A DNA stretch of 64,000 bases from Rheinheimera riviphila (GCF_004005945.1 NZ_SACS01000023.1:1-64000); one strand, 5' to 3'; counted from the first letter of the stretch, positions 46,901-55,863 are shown. A program made the numbers and translations. The notes: generated by a model not told the origin, from the sequence alone.

Positions 46901-47453
46901 AAATCTGACTGTAAATTTCGGTGCCGGTCAGCTCTTCCAAAAGCTCCGCCCGTTCGTTGGCGCTGGCATTTAAAAAAGCGGCAAAGTTGCCCTGCGATAA
47001 CAACATCGAACGGGTAAAACGGGCAAAATCGAGGCCGGTGAGTTGCTCGGTTAGTTTGAGCTTTTCGGTGGTTTTGTCAGTCAGAATAGTGCCGTCCAGC
47101 GTTGCCAGCTCCACTTTGGCCGCCTGCAGATTGCCATCAATGGCGCCGCGCGAACGGCGTTGACTCCAAAACGCGCGGTAACTTTGCTCGCGCACCGAAA
47201 ATTCCACTTCCGCCAAACATTCAGCGGTGTGGCGACTCATCAGCTCGTTGCTGCTTTGGCTGAGGTTTTTCAGTCTTGGAGTTTGGTGATACAGCGCCAG
47301 ACAAATCGCATCAAGCAAGGTACTTTTACCAGCGCCGGTTGGCCCGGTGATGGCAAATAAATTACTTTGGGCAAAGGCTTCGTCACGAAAATCGATTTTC
47401 CATTCACCGCGTAGTGAATTGAGGTTTTGCAGTCGCACCGACAGAATTTTCAT
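43977..47453 (-). CDS. sbcC: Exonuclease subunit SbcC with glutamine-rich coiled coil
   Basis: 1158 residues. Rad50-like ATPase of the SbcCD nuclease, which cleaves hairpins and DNA ends during repair. N-terminal Walker A GPTGAGKSTLLDAICLALYH, the zinc hook CPLC at residues 544-547 almost at mid-length, C-terminal signature LSGGESFLVSLALALALS and Walker B DSLFLDEGFGTLD. The two coiled-coil arms (~200-530 and ~560-1000) are dominated by Gln, with many QQQQ runs and CAG/CAA codons. This composition also keeps the opposite strand open in several frames. Overlaps sbcD by four bases. Confidence 0.95.
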   Translation of the reverse strand: MKILSVRLQNLNSLRGEWKIDFRDEAFAQSNLFAITGPTGAGKSTLLDAICLALYHQTPRLKNLSQSSNELMSRHTAECLAEVEFSVREQSYRAFWSQRRSRGAIDGNLQAAKVELATLDGTILTDKTTEKLKLTEQLTGLDFARFTRSMLLSQGNFAAFLNASANERAELLEELTGTEIYSQISMQVFQNCRELEQQQQITQAKLSGLQLLSAEQLAELGSTEQQLLAAQQLQLNKQQQLQPKLDWWTQFEAATAQQQQAKQQLQQAEQALDQAKVGLAKLDSYPQVQKLQPLYQQLVDARQQRDDLAQQQQLWQQKFAPLSQAAQHSSQQIWQLQQQRLAVFTAQQQQLQQQHQQLQQQVARRSSAAELAEILAACRPQLQQLQQQQQQAEKLATQVVGLSAQLQQQLGSGQQKKLHEQQLQSAQQQAGQKLTQLQQSQQQLDAPLLQQQLVLMQQDQHALSDFIRIARQLWQQHSKQQQLQQDSQQQQLTEQQLQQQLLQLRQLYKEQTDKVKDKELILRQQQKITELTALRATLQPGDACPLCGSTEHPAIEHYQTLDPSEAEQALLLAKQQQDALRLQGEQLQQQIARLQTQQSGAQAQLAELSQQLFQLQTQLDGAPLSAELRLAATLAFQQQDDSQLQQLLAQLQHQLSVVQQQVALFQQQQQALLESQQQLQLAQTQLQQLAQELALERQQYQQWQKDQQALQQQLTELQQDMQRQCSVLQQQLRDPALATDPTIADLNALTKQLQQRQQQLQQWQQQEQQLTLFAQKLQQLNPQAQQAAHELQQWQSQLAMAAPTVAVQAALPDDVAMLAQQLATHSSDWQQQQQQLATLQGEQQSLQQRQQQQSSALEQLQQQWQQALKASPFASDVAFITAILTEQQLQQLQQQKQQLQDAQTAAQALLQQAEQQLLELASRKTALAETAEEWPAKNVLEQQRADIQQQLQQLSEQLGQIRQQLKQQQELASTQAGLYQQLQDQQALYQDWQKLNTLIGSANGDKYRRFAQGLTLQQLIVLANRQLDKLHSRYQLARKADSELELWVLDSWQADAVRDTKTLSGGESFLVSLALALALSDLVSHKTRIDSLFLDEGFGTLDPDTLETALAALDSLQSSGKMIGIISHVEALKERIPVQIKVQKQAGSGWSQLVLPQF

Positions 47454-48745
47454 GCCTCAGCCTCCGACGCTGCAGGCTCAGACTGCAACACTGTATCCAA
47501 TGCTTGTTGGTGCAGCTGAGTCAAACGGCTGCTGAGTTCGTCGGTTAAGCTTTCATGCGACAAGCGGCTTTGTAGCACGTCGGCGGGGGTTAATTCTAAT
47601 AATGAAGGTTCAAAGGCAGCGGCTTCACCGGCGCGCGTGGCGACCCGTTCGCGGCGTAGTTTCAGTAGTTCTACCGGCAAATCGGCGAGCTGTTCCTGCA
47701 ATTGTAGCTGTAAATCAGATAACAATGCCGTTTCGCCACTGACCACGAGTTCCAGCCACAGTTGTTCACCGTCGGCGAGTTTGGCCAATGCTGGTTGTAG
47801 CTGTTGCTTGAGACTGGCGAGATCAGATTTCAGGCTCAGTAATGGCTGAAAACAGGGGATATCGATGCTGCTGACTGTGGGGTTTGTCAGCTCGGTACTG
47901 GCCGGGTCTTGCTGAAAATCGACCAAGAGTAGCTGTTTTTGCTGGCTGGCTTCATCAAAACTGAGCGCAATCGGCGAGCCGCTATAACGGATAAAATCCG
48001 AACCTGCGACTTTTTGCGCCTGATGAATATGGCCCAGCGCAATATAGGAAAATGGCGGCAAACAGCTGGCGGGCAAGGCTTCCAGCGTTCCGATATAAAT
48101 CTCGCGCACCGATTCAGTCGAACTGGCGCCGACTGTGGTGAGATGGCCGGTGGCGATTAAGGGTAATGGTGCCGTTTGGCCTTGTTGCGTTTGTAAGGTT
48201 GCCGCAAGGTCGGCTGCAGCTTGATACAGTTCCTGATACACCTGACTGATTTGGCTTTGCAGCTGGGTCGATTTTTCCGCAGCGGTTTGTCCTGGCTGGC
48301 TTTTGCCATCGTCGCGCTGTGATAAATCTCGTGGCCTCAGAAAAGGCACCGCCGCCAGTACCGCGCCAATGTCGCCATTTTTGTGGCTGAGCGGAATTAA
48401 ATGCGTATTCAGATCGGTCTGATAACCCGGCACCACCGTGGTGTGCAGGCATTTTAATAAGGTGGCGCTTTCCTGAAGCACCGCCACCGAGTCGTGATTA
48501 CCACCCAACAACACCAGCTGCACGCCGGTTGGCTGCAAATCGACAATCAGTTGATGGTAAAGCTCGCGGGCATAACTGGGTGGAGTGGCCGTATCAAAAA
48601 TATCGCCAGCCACCAACAAGACATCAGCGTTTAGGGTGATGATTTGTTGTTTCAACCAGCGAAAAAATGCCTGATGTTCCGCAGCGCGGCTTTTACCAAT
48701 AAAGTGCTGGCCAAGGTGCCAGTCAGAAGTGTGTAAAATCCGCAT
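47450..48745 (-). CDS. sbcD: Exonuclease subunit SbcD
   Basis: 431 residues from the ATG at 48745 (MRILHTSDWHLGQHF); a TTG three codons upstream is rejected. Mre11-like metallophosphoesterase with motifs DWHLG, VAGDIFD, GGNHDS, ATGHLT and ALGHIHQ. The C-terminal cap domain is rich in Leu and Gln. Partner nuclease of SbcC, translationally coupled to it through the ATGA overlap. Confidence 0.95.
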   Translation of the reverse strand: MRILHTSDWHLGQHFIGKSRAAEHQAFFRWLKQQIITLNADVLLVAGDIFDTATPPSYARELYHQLIVDLQPTGVQLVLLGGNHDSVAVLQESATLLKCLHTTVVPGYQTDLNTHLIPLSHKNGDIGAVLAAVPFLRPRDLSQRDDGKSQPGQTAAEKSTQLQSQISQVYQELYQAAADLAATLQTQQGQTAPLPLIATGHLTTVGASSTESVREIYIGTLEALPASCLPPFSYIALGHIHQAQKVAGSDFIRYSGSPIALSFDEASQQKQLLLVDFQQDPASTELTNPTVSSIDIPCFQPLLSLKSDLASLKQQLQPALAKLADGEQLWLELVVSGETALLSDLQLQLQEQLADLPVELLKLRRERVATRAGEAAAFEPSLLELTPADVLQSRLSHESLTDELSSRLTQLHQQALDTVLQSEPAASEAEA

Positions 48746-48809
48746 ATTTATCAAAGCCCTGGATACTGATCGTTAACGATTCAACTGCAGGGCTTATCAT
48801 ATCATCAGC

Positions 48810-49421
48810 CTAAGCAGTTAAAGCAGCATCTTTTGCTTTGGCTGCAGCCACTGAAGGCCGCTCTGAAAACCGCTCTAAATAAGCCGCAATTTCCGGCGTT
48901 TTTTCCAGTAAACCAAACTGGGTGATCCAGCTTAATGATGCGCCCCACAACACATCGGCGGCAGTAAATTGTTCGCCCAGCCACCAGGGTCCTTGCGCTA
49001 ATCGTGCCCGCACAATCGCTTCGACGGCTTCAATGCTGCCATAAGGGCTCATCCCGGCTGAACCGCTATCGCGCTTCAGGGCTTTGTCGATCATCGCCGG
49101 TTCAAAGCTGCTGCCATAAAACGCCAGCGCCCGTAAGTAAGGGCCACGCAACGGATCGCCAACGGCCGGGCTTAAACCTTTCTCTGGCGCCAATTCCGCC
49201 AAAAACTGAAAAATCGCCACTTGTTCAGTGATCACAGCACCATCGGCAACTAAAGTTGGCACTTTGCCGAGCGGATTTACCGCCAACAGCGCGGCAGGCT
49301 TATCTTTAAAATCAACCAGTTGAATCTCGCAAGGTAAAGCAAGTTCTTCCAGCAGAATACACACACCGGCCGAGCGGCTTTGTGGGTTATGAAATAGAGT
49401 AATTTTTGGGCAAGCAATCAT
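48810..49421 (-). CDS. Glutathione S-transferase family protein
   Basis: 203 residues. Thioredoxin-like N-terminal domain with the catalytic-site region NPQSRSAGVCILLEEL and the glutathione-contact loop GKVPTLVADGAVITEQVAI, then an all-helical C-terminal domain (residues ~85-200). Likely detoxification or redox role; the substrate cannot be told. Confidence 0.88.
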   Translation of the reverse strand: MIACPKITLFHNPQSRSAGVCILLEELALPCEIQLVDFKDKPAALLAVNPLGKVPTLVADGAVITEQVAIFQFLAELAPEKGLSPAVGDPLRGPYLRALAFYGSSFEPAMIDKALKRDSGSAGMSPYGSIEAVEAIVRARLAQGPWWLGEQFTAADVLWGASLSWITQFGLLEKTPEIAAYLERFSERPSVAAAKAKDAALTA

Positions 49422-49630
49422 GGCGCTATCCTTTGGCTTTTTTTCGGCGAATGTTGGTATGGGCGAATGTTGGACTTACCTACGAACAGAAAAGCGTAAG
49501 TTTCAGATATTTACCTTAACCATATTTCAGCAATGCTGCCAGCGTGAAAATTGCCAGAATGCCCAACAAAACTGGCAGTTCTCACCCGTCGATGATGGGT
49601 GTCCCGCCGCAAACTATAATGTCCGCACTT

Positions 49631-50029
49631 TCAATTCGAGGTGAGTGACAACAGCGGTCTTTTCGCTTGCGGCAGGCTTTTCACCACCAGTGCATAAGAG
49701 GTTTCAATCATCCGTTTGATTTCATTTTCAGGTACCGAAGCATCGAGCAGCACAGTGTTCCAGTGCTGTTTATTCATATGATATCCAGGCGTCACCGCCG
49801 GAAAAATCTGCCGTAGCATCAGCGCTTCAGTGGGGTCACATTTTAAATTGATGCTGGCGATGCGACTTGGCTGATCGCCTGGTACTGTGCTCGGTTCCGT
49901 GCGTTGTTCGGACAAAATAGCGAAAATTTTGCCCACCACTTTATAGACATAAACATCTGGCCCAAAAGGAAAATCCTCGATGCTTTGCAGTTGCATCAGG
50001 CAGTGATCACGACAGGATTGAAAGTCCAT
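49631..50029 (-). CDS. MmcQ/YjbR-family DNA-binding-like protein
   Basis: 132 residues. The CyaY-like YjbR fold is recognised from EDFPFGPDVYVYKVVGKIFA, NLKCDPTEALMLRQ, GYHMNKQHWNTV and the C-terminal SYALVVKSLP. YjbR proteins have been proposed to bind double-stranded DNA, but the physiological role is unclear. Confidence 0.88.
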   Translation of the reverse strand: MDFQSCRDHCLMQLQSIEDFPFGPDVYVYKVVGKIFAILSEQRTEPSTVPGDQPSRIASINLKCDPTEALMLRQIFPAVTPGYHMNKQHWNTVLLDASVPENEIKRMIETSYALVVKSLPQAKRPLLSLTSN

Positions 50030-50412
50030 GGCTGTCCTTGAATTGACTCGTGAATTGAGAGCTAAGTGTTGGTGCCAGGCACAACCTCAGGCATCGCCCC
50101 AATTTATCCCGTTCCGTGACGAAGTTCCAGCGGACAAAACCAACCGGTATTTATTGCAGGTAAGTTAGGTGTCTGAAAGCCCTTTCACGGAAAATCCCAC
50201 CAAATAAACTATTTTGCAACTTTTGAAACAAAATATTTGACCTTTGACTATAAAGTTGGTTATATTTCCAGCGCAAAAGGCCATCTGGCAGTCCAGTTAT
50301 AGCCGAAACATCTGATTTTACTGAATTACCCTTGGGTAATTTATTTTTTGCTAAAAATGACAACGCTGTCAAACGTTAAATAATTTAAAATAACCGCTGT
50401 TGTGAGGTTTTT
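50030..50412. other. Upstream region of the minor-pilin operon, 383 bp
   Basis: No coding frame. It carries a TGAAAG-CC-CTTTCA palindrome (50174-50187) and a good promoter at 50237-50265, leaving a 5' leader of about 140 nt before pilE. Confidence 0.5.
50237..50265 (+). promoter_or_regulatory. Promoter of the minor-pilin operon
   Basis: -35 TTGACC (50237-50242), 17-bp spacer, -10 TTATAT (50260-50265). Confidence 0.45.
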
Positions 50413-50778
50413 GTGAAAAATTATGGATTTACTTTGATTGAACTGATGGTGGTTGTCGCCATCGTTGCCATTCTGGCCAGTTTGGTTTATCCAAGCTACG
50501 ACAGTTACCTTAAATCGGGCCGCCGCACCGATGCACAACGCCTGATGCTGGAGCAAACCAACCTGTTGGAACGCAGCTACAGCCGCAACGGCACGTACCC
50601 GGCGCAACACGAACTTACCGCAACCGACTATTACAGTTTCAGTTACGAGCGCAGCGCAGCAGATCAATTCACCTTCACCGCCACCCCAGTGGATGACCCG
50701 TTATGTGGCGCACTCAGCCTCAATCAGCAGGGCATGAGAACTGCTGCAACCGGTGACGACAGCTGCTGGGTGCAATAA
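50413..50778 (+). CDS. PilE-like type IV minor pilin
   Basis: 121 residues, GTG start after GTGAGG. Prepilin cleavage site YG|FTLIELMVVVAIVAILAS with Glu5 present and a very short leader. The C-terminal pair of cysteines (LCGALS ... SCWVQ) forms the D-loop typical of PilE. First gene of a five-gene operon (spacing: overlap, 8 bp, overlap, 2 bp). Confidence 0.9.
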   Translation: MKNYGFTLIELMVVVAIVAILASLVYPSYDSYLKSGRRTDAQRLMLEQTNLLERSYSRNGTYPAQHELTATDYYSFSYERSAADQFTFTATPVDDPLCGALSLNQQGMRTAATGDDSCWVQ

Positions 50779-51242
50779 TGAAACACCATCATCACATACA
50801 ACAAGGCTTCACCCTATTCGAACTGCTGGTAGTTCTGGGCATTGCCGCCATTCTGGTGTCATTGGCGCTGCCGGCGTACTTGCAATTGATCCAGCAAGAA
50901 CGCCATACCCAGGCGGTGAATCAATTACAAGCGATGTACAAATTTGCCCGCAGCGAAGCGATTAAACGCAATAAGCAGGTCAATATAGTTGCCGGCGCCG
51001 GCGGTAACTGGCAGGTGGAGTTACCCGATCAACAGGATCGCAGCATCCGCAGTTTTCAGCTCAAAGATGCCGCCATTGCGGTCACCGGACTGGATTTAGT
51101 GAATGTCAGCCAGGCTGGCTTCGCGACTCCGGCTTCAGTCTCGATCAGCCATAGCCAACACACCGACGCCGCCAAATGGTTGTGCATTTTCCCCAGTGGC
51201 CAGCTGACGATCCAAAGTCAGGCTTGCACTCATTTAGGCTGA
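50778..51242 (+). CDS. GspH/FimT-family pseudopilin
   Basis: 154 residues, start overlapping the pilE stop (TAATG). The leader is unusually His-rich (KHHHHIQQ) before the cleavage site G|FTLFELLVVLGIAAILVS. Two cysteines near the C-terminus (WLCIF, QACTHLG). Comparable to FimU/FimT, part of the priming tip complex of type IV pili. Confidence 0.88.
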   Translation: MKHHHHIQQGFTLFELLVVLGIAAILVSLALPAYLQLIQQERHTQAVNQLQAMYKFARSEAIKRNKQVNIVAGAGGNWQVELPDQQDRSIRSFQLKDAAIAVTGLDLVNVSQAGFATPASVSISHSQHTDAAKWLCIFPSGQLTIQSQACTHLG

Positions 51243-51250
51243 CTCTGGTG

Positions 51251-51748
51251 ATGCGAACCCACATTCAAACCCAAATTCAATGCCAGGGCCGGTCCCAAGG
51301 CTTTAGTCTGATTGAAGCGCTGGTGGCCATGTTGCTGGCGAGCCTTGGCTTGCTTGGCCTTGCCAGTGCACAGATTAAAGCGCTGCAATATGCAGGCAGC
51401 AGCCTGAGTTATACCGTAGCCACCATTCAGGCGCATAACGCTGTGGAGCGGATTTGGCCGCAACTTTGTGCACTGCAACAAGGTGGCGTGTTGTTTGATG
51501 CGGCTTTTATCAACACCTTACAACCGCAGACAGATCTGGACCCGGCTGGTTATCAAATTGATTTTGAAGCCTTTGCCTTTAACGTTTCACCTTATCAACC
51601 AGCACCGGCAGCCCCTTTGCCTTTGACGATGCTGGAACTGGCCGTCAGTTGGAACGATGTCAGGTTAGACGATGGCGAAGCCAATATCATGGACATTCAA
51701 AGCAGCTTTCCGTGGCTGCGCAACGGCAACCCAACAGGATGTATCTGA
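51251..51748 (+). CDS. PilV-family minor pilin
   Basis: 165 residues from the ATG at 51251; an upstream extension inside the preceding gene is rejected. Prepilin site QG|FSLIEALVAMLLASLGLLG, then AHNAVERIWPQL as in PilV. Its TGA overlaps the next start. Confidence 0.88.
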   Translation: MRTHIQTQIQCQGRSQGFSLIEALVAMLLASLGLLGLASAQIKALQYAGSSLSYTVATIQAHNAVERIWPQLCALQQGGVLFDAAFINTLQPQTDLDPAGYQIDFEAFAFNVSPYQPAPAAPLPLTMLELAVSWNDVRLDDGEANIMDIQSSFPWLRNGNPTGCI

Positions 51749-52296
51749 TGCAACAGTTTCGTGCCACCCAGGGTTTTACCCTGGTTGAACTGATGGTCAC
51801 CTTGCTGTTGTCCAGCCTGATCATGGTCGGCATGGGCGGCGCGATGATCGCCATCAAACATACCGTCAATGAAGTGAATGCGCTGGAAAATGCCCAGGAA
51901 GTGCTCAGAAGCAGCCGCGATATGCTCAATAACAGTGTTCGCAAAGGCGCAGTGGTCAGCCTGACAGCCAACCTACTACGCGTTGAACAGCTCAATAGCA
52001 GTAACAATCAATCGGATTGCAGCGGCACGGTCCAGGCAGTCGCCTTTGTCGAAGAATTCCGCTTTGACGGTAGCGAACTGCAATGTCGCATTAATGGCGG
52101 TCTCTGGATCAGTTTGGTTACCGGCCTGATTGCACTCGATTTTTCCATCAATGGTGATCTGCTGACCACCCGGCTCGCACCACGTGGTTTACCGCTGAAT
52201 TACCCGCAAGCCGATCTGAATGGTGACGCCAGTAACGAGCCCTATGTGCGGCTGCAAATTGCGTTGAAATCGGTCATTCTGGCACGGGAAACCTAA
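51748..52296 (+). CDS. PilW-family minor pilin
   Basis: 182 residues, start at the TGATG overlap with pilV (AGGAT seven bases upstream). Prepilin site QG|FTLVELMVTLLLSSLIMVG. The body is shorter than most PilW proteins (usually above 250 residues), with two cysteines (SDCSG, LQCRING). Confidence 0.85.
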   Translation: MQQFRATQGFTLVELMVTLLLSSLIMVGMGGAMIAIKHTVNEVNALENAQEVLRSSRDMLNNSVRKGAVVSLTANLLRVEQLNSSNNQSDCSGTVQAVAFVEEFRFDGSELQCRINGGLWISLVTGLIALDFSINGDLLTTRLAPRGLPLNYPQADLNGDASNEPYVRLQIALKSVILARET

Positions 52297-52298
52297 AC

Positions 52299-54068
52299 AT
52301 GCGCCACCAGTTGCACTTCGCCGCACGTCAACAACAGGGCATGTCCTTGCTGTTTGTGCTGATGCTCACCACCATCGCCAGTTTACTGGTATTCACGGCG
52401 TTGAATAGCTCAGTGTCGCAGGAGCGGATGAGCGGTAATTTCCAGAAAAAGCTCAATGCCGAACTGCTGGCAGACAAAGCGGTATTTGAAAGTTTTCATC
52501 AGCTCAACGCCTTTGCCAAAGATCCGGCCAATGCCAGTGCCAGCGATGCTGAACTGGCGGCTGTGGCTGCAGTGACCACAGCGAGTGCATCGGGTGGCCG
52601 AACATATCAGGCCGGCGCGGCCGAACTGAACGCACAGGGATTTGCGGTCAGCGCTGATGGCGCCCGGTACGACGACAGTGCCGCCACGCGCAAAGTCATG
52701 TTTAAACGGATCAGCGGCAGCGGCGTCAGCCTGTTTCCGTTTGCGCATGCCGTCACCGGTTGTAATGCCGTTGACCTCACGGCCAGCGGCGGTATTACCA
52801 GCTATGATTCGTCAAACCCACTCGCGGCCGACACCAACGTGGTGGTACGGACCGTCACCGATGGCGGCAGCGTCACGTTAGTCGGCGATTCACCGGTGAT
52901 CGGCGATGTGCTTTCAACCGGCAATATCACTTTAACCGGCTCCTCGGTGATCAGCGGCAAACTACACGCCAACGGTAATATTCTGCTGAATAACGCCAGT
53001 GCCGTGATTAAAAAACAGGTGTGGGCGGTCGGCACCATTGATGTCAACAATACGGTGGTGGTCGAAGGCGAAGTGAAAGCCAATAGCCATATCAACGTGA
53101 AAAACGTCGCCAAGTTGCAAGGCGGTTTACGTACCCAGGGCAATTTGACCGTCACCAACAATGCCAAAATCAATGGCGCGGTTGAAGTCTACGGCGATGT
53201 GAAGTTAGCAGGCTACAGCGGCAGTATTTTGCAGCCCGCTTTATTGCGGTACCGCGGCAGTGTCAATCCGGCAGGGCTTGGCCAGCAGCAAACCGATTTG
53301 AGCTTTGCTTCGGTGCCGTTACTGCCGGTCGATAACGACGACGAAGCCAGTGAAAGTTTTAACCCGTTATGCGATCCGCTACGGATCAGCGAAGCCGTCG
53401 ATGCCGTGGAGCAACCAGCCACACTGCCGCCGCTCAATGTGCGTCAAGCCTGGGATCGTAAGATCTACACTTTAACTACGCTTGAAGGCAAACATACCGA
53501 TGTCGCAAATTTACCCGCGAGCCTTACTCCAGCCAACGGCCTGTTTTTGAAAAAAAGCCAGCCGATGTATTTTGTCAGCAACGTCAATGGCGGCAGCGAA
53601 GGCAAACTGATTATTAATGGCCATATCACCTTGTTTATTGCTGGCGATATGGTGTTTGGCGGCGATTCGGCATTGCAGATTAACCACGGCAGTTCGCTGA
53701 CCATTATCACCAGTGGCCGGATTGAATTTACCGCCGGCGCTAAAGTGATTAATGATCAATTCCCGGTCGGCGAGCCACAAGGCATTGTTGATGGCCGACC
53801 GGTGATGGCAATTTATTCCTCTTATAGTGGCAAAGATGGCATCAAACTCAATGGCGGGATTAAATCCATTTACGCTGCTATTTATGCCCCGCGCACCGAT
53901 ATCAAAATGGACAGTTTAGCCGGAGTGTTCTCGGGCTCAGCAGTCGGAAAAACCGTCAGCGTCGGCGGTGCCGGCAAAATCCGTTACGACCAGGCGCTGG
54001 GTAAAGTAGAAGCTGGCGGGTCAACTGGCAGCGTCAACCCGCGCATTGTGTTTCATGGCTGGAACTAA
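52299..54068 (+). CDS. PilX-like protein with large beta-helix (DUF7305-like) domain
   Basis: 589 residues, three times the length of PilX. The N-terminus is PilX: QG|MSLLFVLMLTTIASLLV without Glu5, then SQERMSGNFQKKLNAELLAD. From about residue 150, short repeats (GNITLTGSSVISGKLHANGN, VVEGEVKANSHINVKNVAKL, GNLTVTNNAKINGAVEVYGD) form a right-handed beta-helix similar to polymer-forming proteins. It ends with the pattern AAIYAPRTDIKMDSLAGVFS ... KIRYDQAL of DUF7305. Last gene of the operon; no pilY1 follows, so this protein may itself act as pilus-tip adhesin. Confidence 0.82.
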   Translation: MRHQLHFAARQQQGMSLLFVLMLTTIASLLVFTALNSSVSQERMSGNFQKKLNAELLADKAVFESFHQLNAFAKDPANASASDAELAAVAAVTTASASGGRTYQAGAAELNAQGFAVSADGARYDDSAATRKVMFKRISGSGVSLFPFAHAVTGCNAVDLTASGGITSYDSSNPLAADTNVVVRTVTDGGSVTLVGDSPVIGDVLSTGNITLTGSSVISGKLHANGNILLNNASAVIKKQVWAVGTIDVNNTVVVEGEVKANSHINVKNVAKLQGGLRTQGNLTVTNNAKINGAVEVYGDVKLAGYSGSILQPALLRYRGSVNPAGLGQQQTDLSFASVPLLPVDNDDEASESFNPLCDPLRISEAVDAVEQPATLPPLNVRQAWDRKIYTLTTLEGKHTDVANLPASLTPANGLFLKKSQPMYFVSNVNGGSEGKLIINGHITLFIAGDMVFGGDSALQINHGSSLTIITSGRIEFTAGAKVINDQFPVGEPQGIVDGRPVMAIYSSYSGKDGIKLNGGIKSIYAAIYAPRTDIKMDSLAGVFSGSAVGKTVSVGGAGKIRYDQALGKVEAGGSTGSVNPRIVFHGWN

Positions 54069-54071
54069 CGC

Positions 54072-54725
54072 TTAATACGCCACACTAAAACGTCGGTTTT
54101 GCTGCTGTGGCTGTTGCAGTTCATCCAGCAGCGCCGCCGCATAATCACCGGTCGAAATGCGACTTTTGCCGTTGGCGTCGGTCAGTAACTGATCGCCACC
54201 AATCCGGAACTGTCCGGTTTTAGCGCCAGGGAAAATTTCCGCTGCCGGTGATAAATAACTCCACTGCAACGATGCCTCAGTTTTTAATAGTTGCAGTGCG
54301 GCATAAGCACCTTCGGCCGTGGCGCGATACTCTGCCGGAAAGTTTGGGTGATCGAGCAGCTTGGTGCCATCGGGCAACTGCAATGACGCCGCGCCACCAA
54401 CCAACAGCAGTCGCGGGGCAATACTTTGGGCTTTAACGGCGGCCAAAATCGAAGCAAAGCCTGATAAATAATAACCTGCGACATCCGTTTGCGCATGGCC
54501 GCTAAAGGCACTCAGCACCACATCGACACCGGCAAGGGCGGCGGCTAAGGCGTCGGTATTCATCACATCCACACCAACGACCTCTAAATTGGCTGCTGCG
54601 TCGATACGTTCCGGCCGACTGACCAGCGCCCGGACCTGTAAACCCCGCGCCAGGGCTTCTTTGGTTAAAGCAGCGCCAATAAAACCCGAGGCGCCGATAA
54701 TGGCAATTTTGTTGAACTTGTTCAT
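54072..54725 (-). CDS. NAD(P)H-binding SDR-like oxidoreductase
   Basis: 217 residues. N-terminal Rossmann site IAIIGASGFIGAALTKEAL, then GVDVVLSAFSGH and LLLVGGAASL. It matches atypical short-chain dehydrogenases of the NAD(P)-binding_10 type (YwnB-like). Divergent from a LysR regulator that probably controls it. Substrate unknown. Confidence 0.85.
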   Translation of the reverse strand: MNKFNKIAIIGASGFIGAALTKEALARGLQVRALVSRPERIDAAANLEVVGVDVMNTDALAAALAGVDVVLSAFSGHAQTDVAGYYLSGFASILAAVKAQSIAPRLLLVGGAASLQLPDGTKLLDHPNFPAEYRATAEGAYAALQLLKTEASLQWSYLSPAAEIFPGAKTGQFRIGGDQLLTDANGKSRISTGDYAAALLDELQQPQQQNRRFSVAY

Positions 54726-54879
54726 AGCTGTTGTCCTTTCATCAGGGATGGAGAGTGATCTGCGCCAGACCAGGCTGACTACAACAGTAGCTCCGGCAAT
54801 GGCGCTATTATCGACGGTCGATTACTAAAGAAAAATCAGCTAATCTACAATTCACTGTTTCGTAAATTTAAACAATCTA

Positions 54880-55785
54880 ATGAAAAACGATTTGGATTTA
54901 AATAGCTTATTATTGGTACAGGCGCTGGCAGCCAGTGGTAGTTTTACCGCTGCTGCGGAACGACTTGGCAGCAGCAAAACCAAAATCAGTCTGCAAATCA
55001 AAGCACTGGAGCAACAACTTGGCGTGGCGTTGTTCCGGCGTACCACCAGGCAAGTCAGCTTAACCGCCGAAGGCGCCTTGTTGGTGGAACGGTGTTTGCC
55101 GCTGCTGGATGAACTGCGTGATGAATTACAGCAGCTACAACTACGGACGCAAACTGCGGTTGAACTCAGTGGCACTTTGGTGATCAGCGCACCGGAAGAT
55201 TACAGCAACCGGGTGTTAGTGCCGTTGCTGCTGCAGTTTCAGCGTTTACATCCAAAGCTGCAGCTGGACCTTCGCAGCAGCGATCAGGTGCAAGACCTGA
55301 TCAAACAAGGCATTGATTTGTCGATACGGATTGGCTGGTTGCAGGATTCCAGTCTCAAAGCGCAGCGGCTGGGTGATTTTGCGCAGTGGTTATTGGCGGC
55401 GCCGGCTTATCTGGAGAAATTTGCACCGCCACAGCAGCCGGATGACTTAAAAACCATGAACTTAATCGCTTTTACGCTGCTGCCAACTCCACAGCAGTGG
55501 CGGTTTACCCAAGGCAATCAGCTGATGGATCTAAGGCTACCGAGCAACATTAAAACCAGTTCTACCCAAACAGTGACCTCGCTGCTCCTACATGGCGCCG
55601 GCCTTGGCGTGCTGCCCGACTACAGTGCCAAAACCATGCTGCAACAAGGTTTATTGCAACGGGTATTACCCGAATGGCAACTGCCGGGCGGAGGTATTTA
55701 CGCAGTCTACCCGCCAGGGCCACACCGCCCAGCCAAAGTGCGACAGTTTGTGGCGTTTTTACAGCAGTATCTGGCTGCGGTATAA
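54880..55785 (+). CDS. LysR-family transcriptional regulator
   Basis: 301 residues. Helix-turn-helix at residues ~15-60 (ALAASGSFTAAAERLGSSKT, FRRTTRQVSLT), then a periplasmic-binding-like effector domain (residues ~90-295). Likely regulates the divergent NAD(P)-binding gene across the 154-bp gap. Confidence 0.9.
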   Translation: MKNDLDLNSLLLVQALAASGSFTAAAERLGSSKTKISLQIKALEQQLGVALFRRTTRQVSLTAEGALLVERCLPLLDELRDELQQLQLRTQTAVELSGTLVISAPEDYSNRVLVPLLLQFQRLHPKLQLDLRSSDQVQDLIKQGIDLSIRIGWLQDSSLKAQRLGDFAQWLLAAPAYLEKFAPPQQPDDLKTMNLIAFTLLPTPQQWRFTQGNQLMDLRLPSNIKTSSTQTVTSLLLHGAGLGVLPDYSAKTMLQQGLLQRVLPEWQLPGGGIYAVYPPGPHRPAKVRQFVAFLQQYLAAV

Positions 55786-55863
55786 CGCGCAGCCCTCACA
55801 ACTGTCACTTGAGCCCGGCACCAGACAGCGTTAATCTGCAACTCCATTCGCAAGGAGGTGTTT

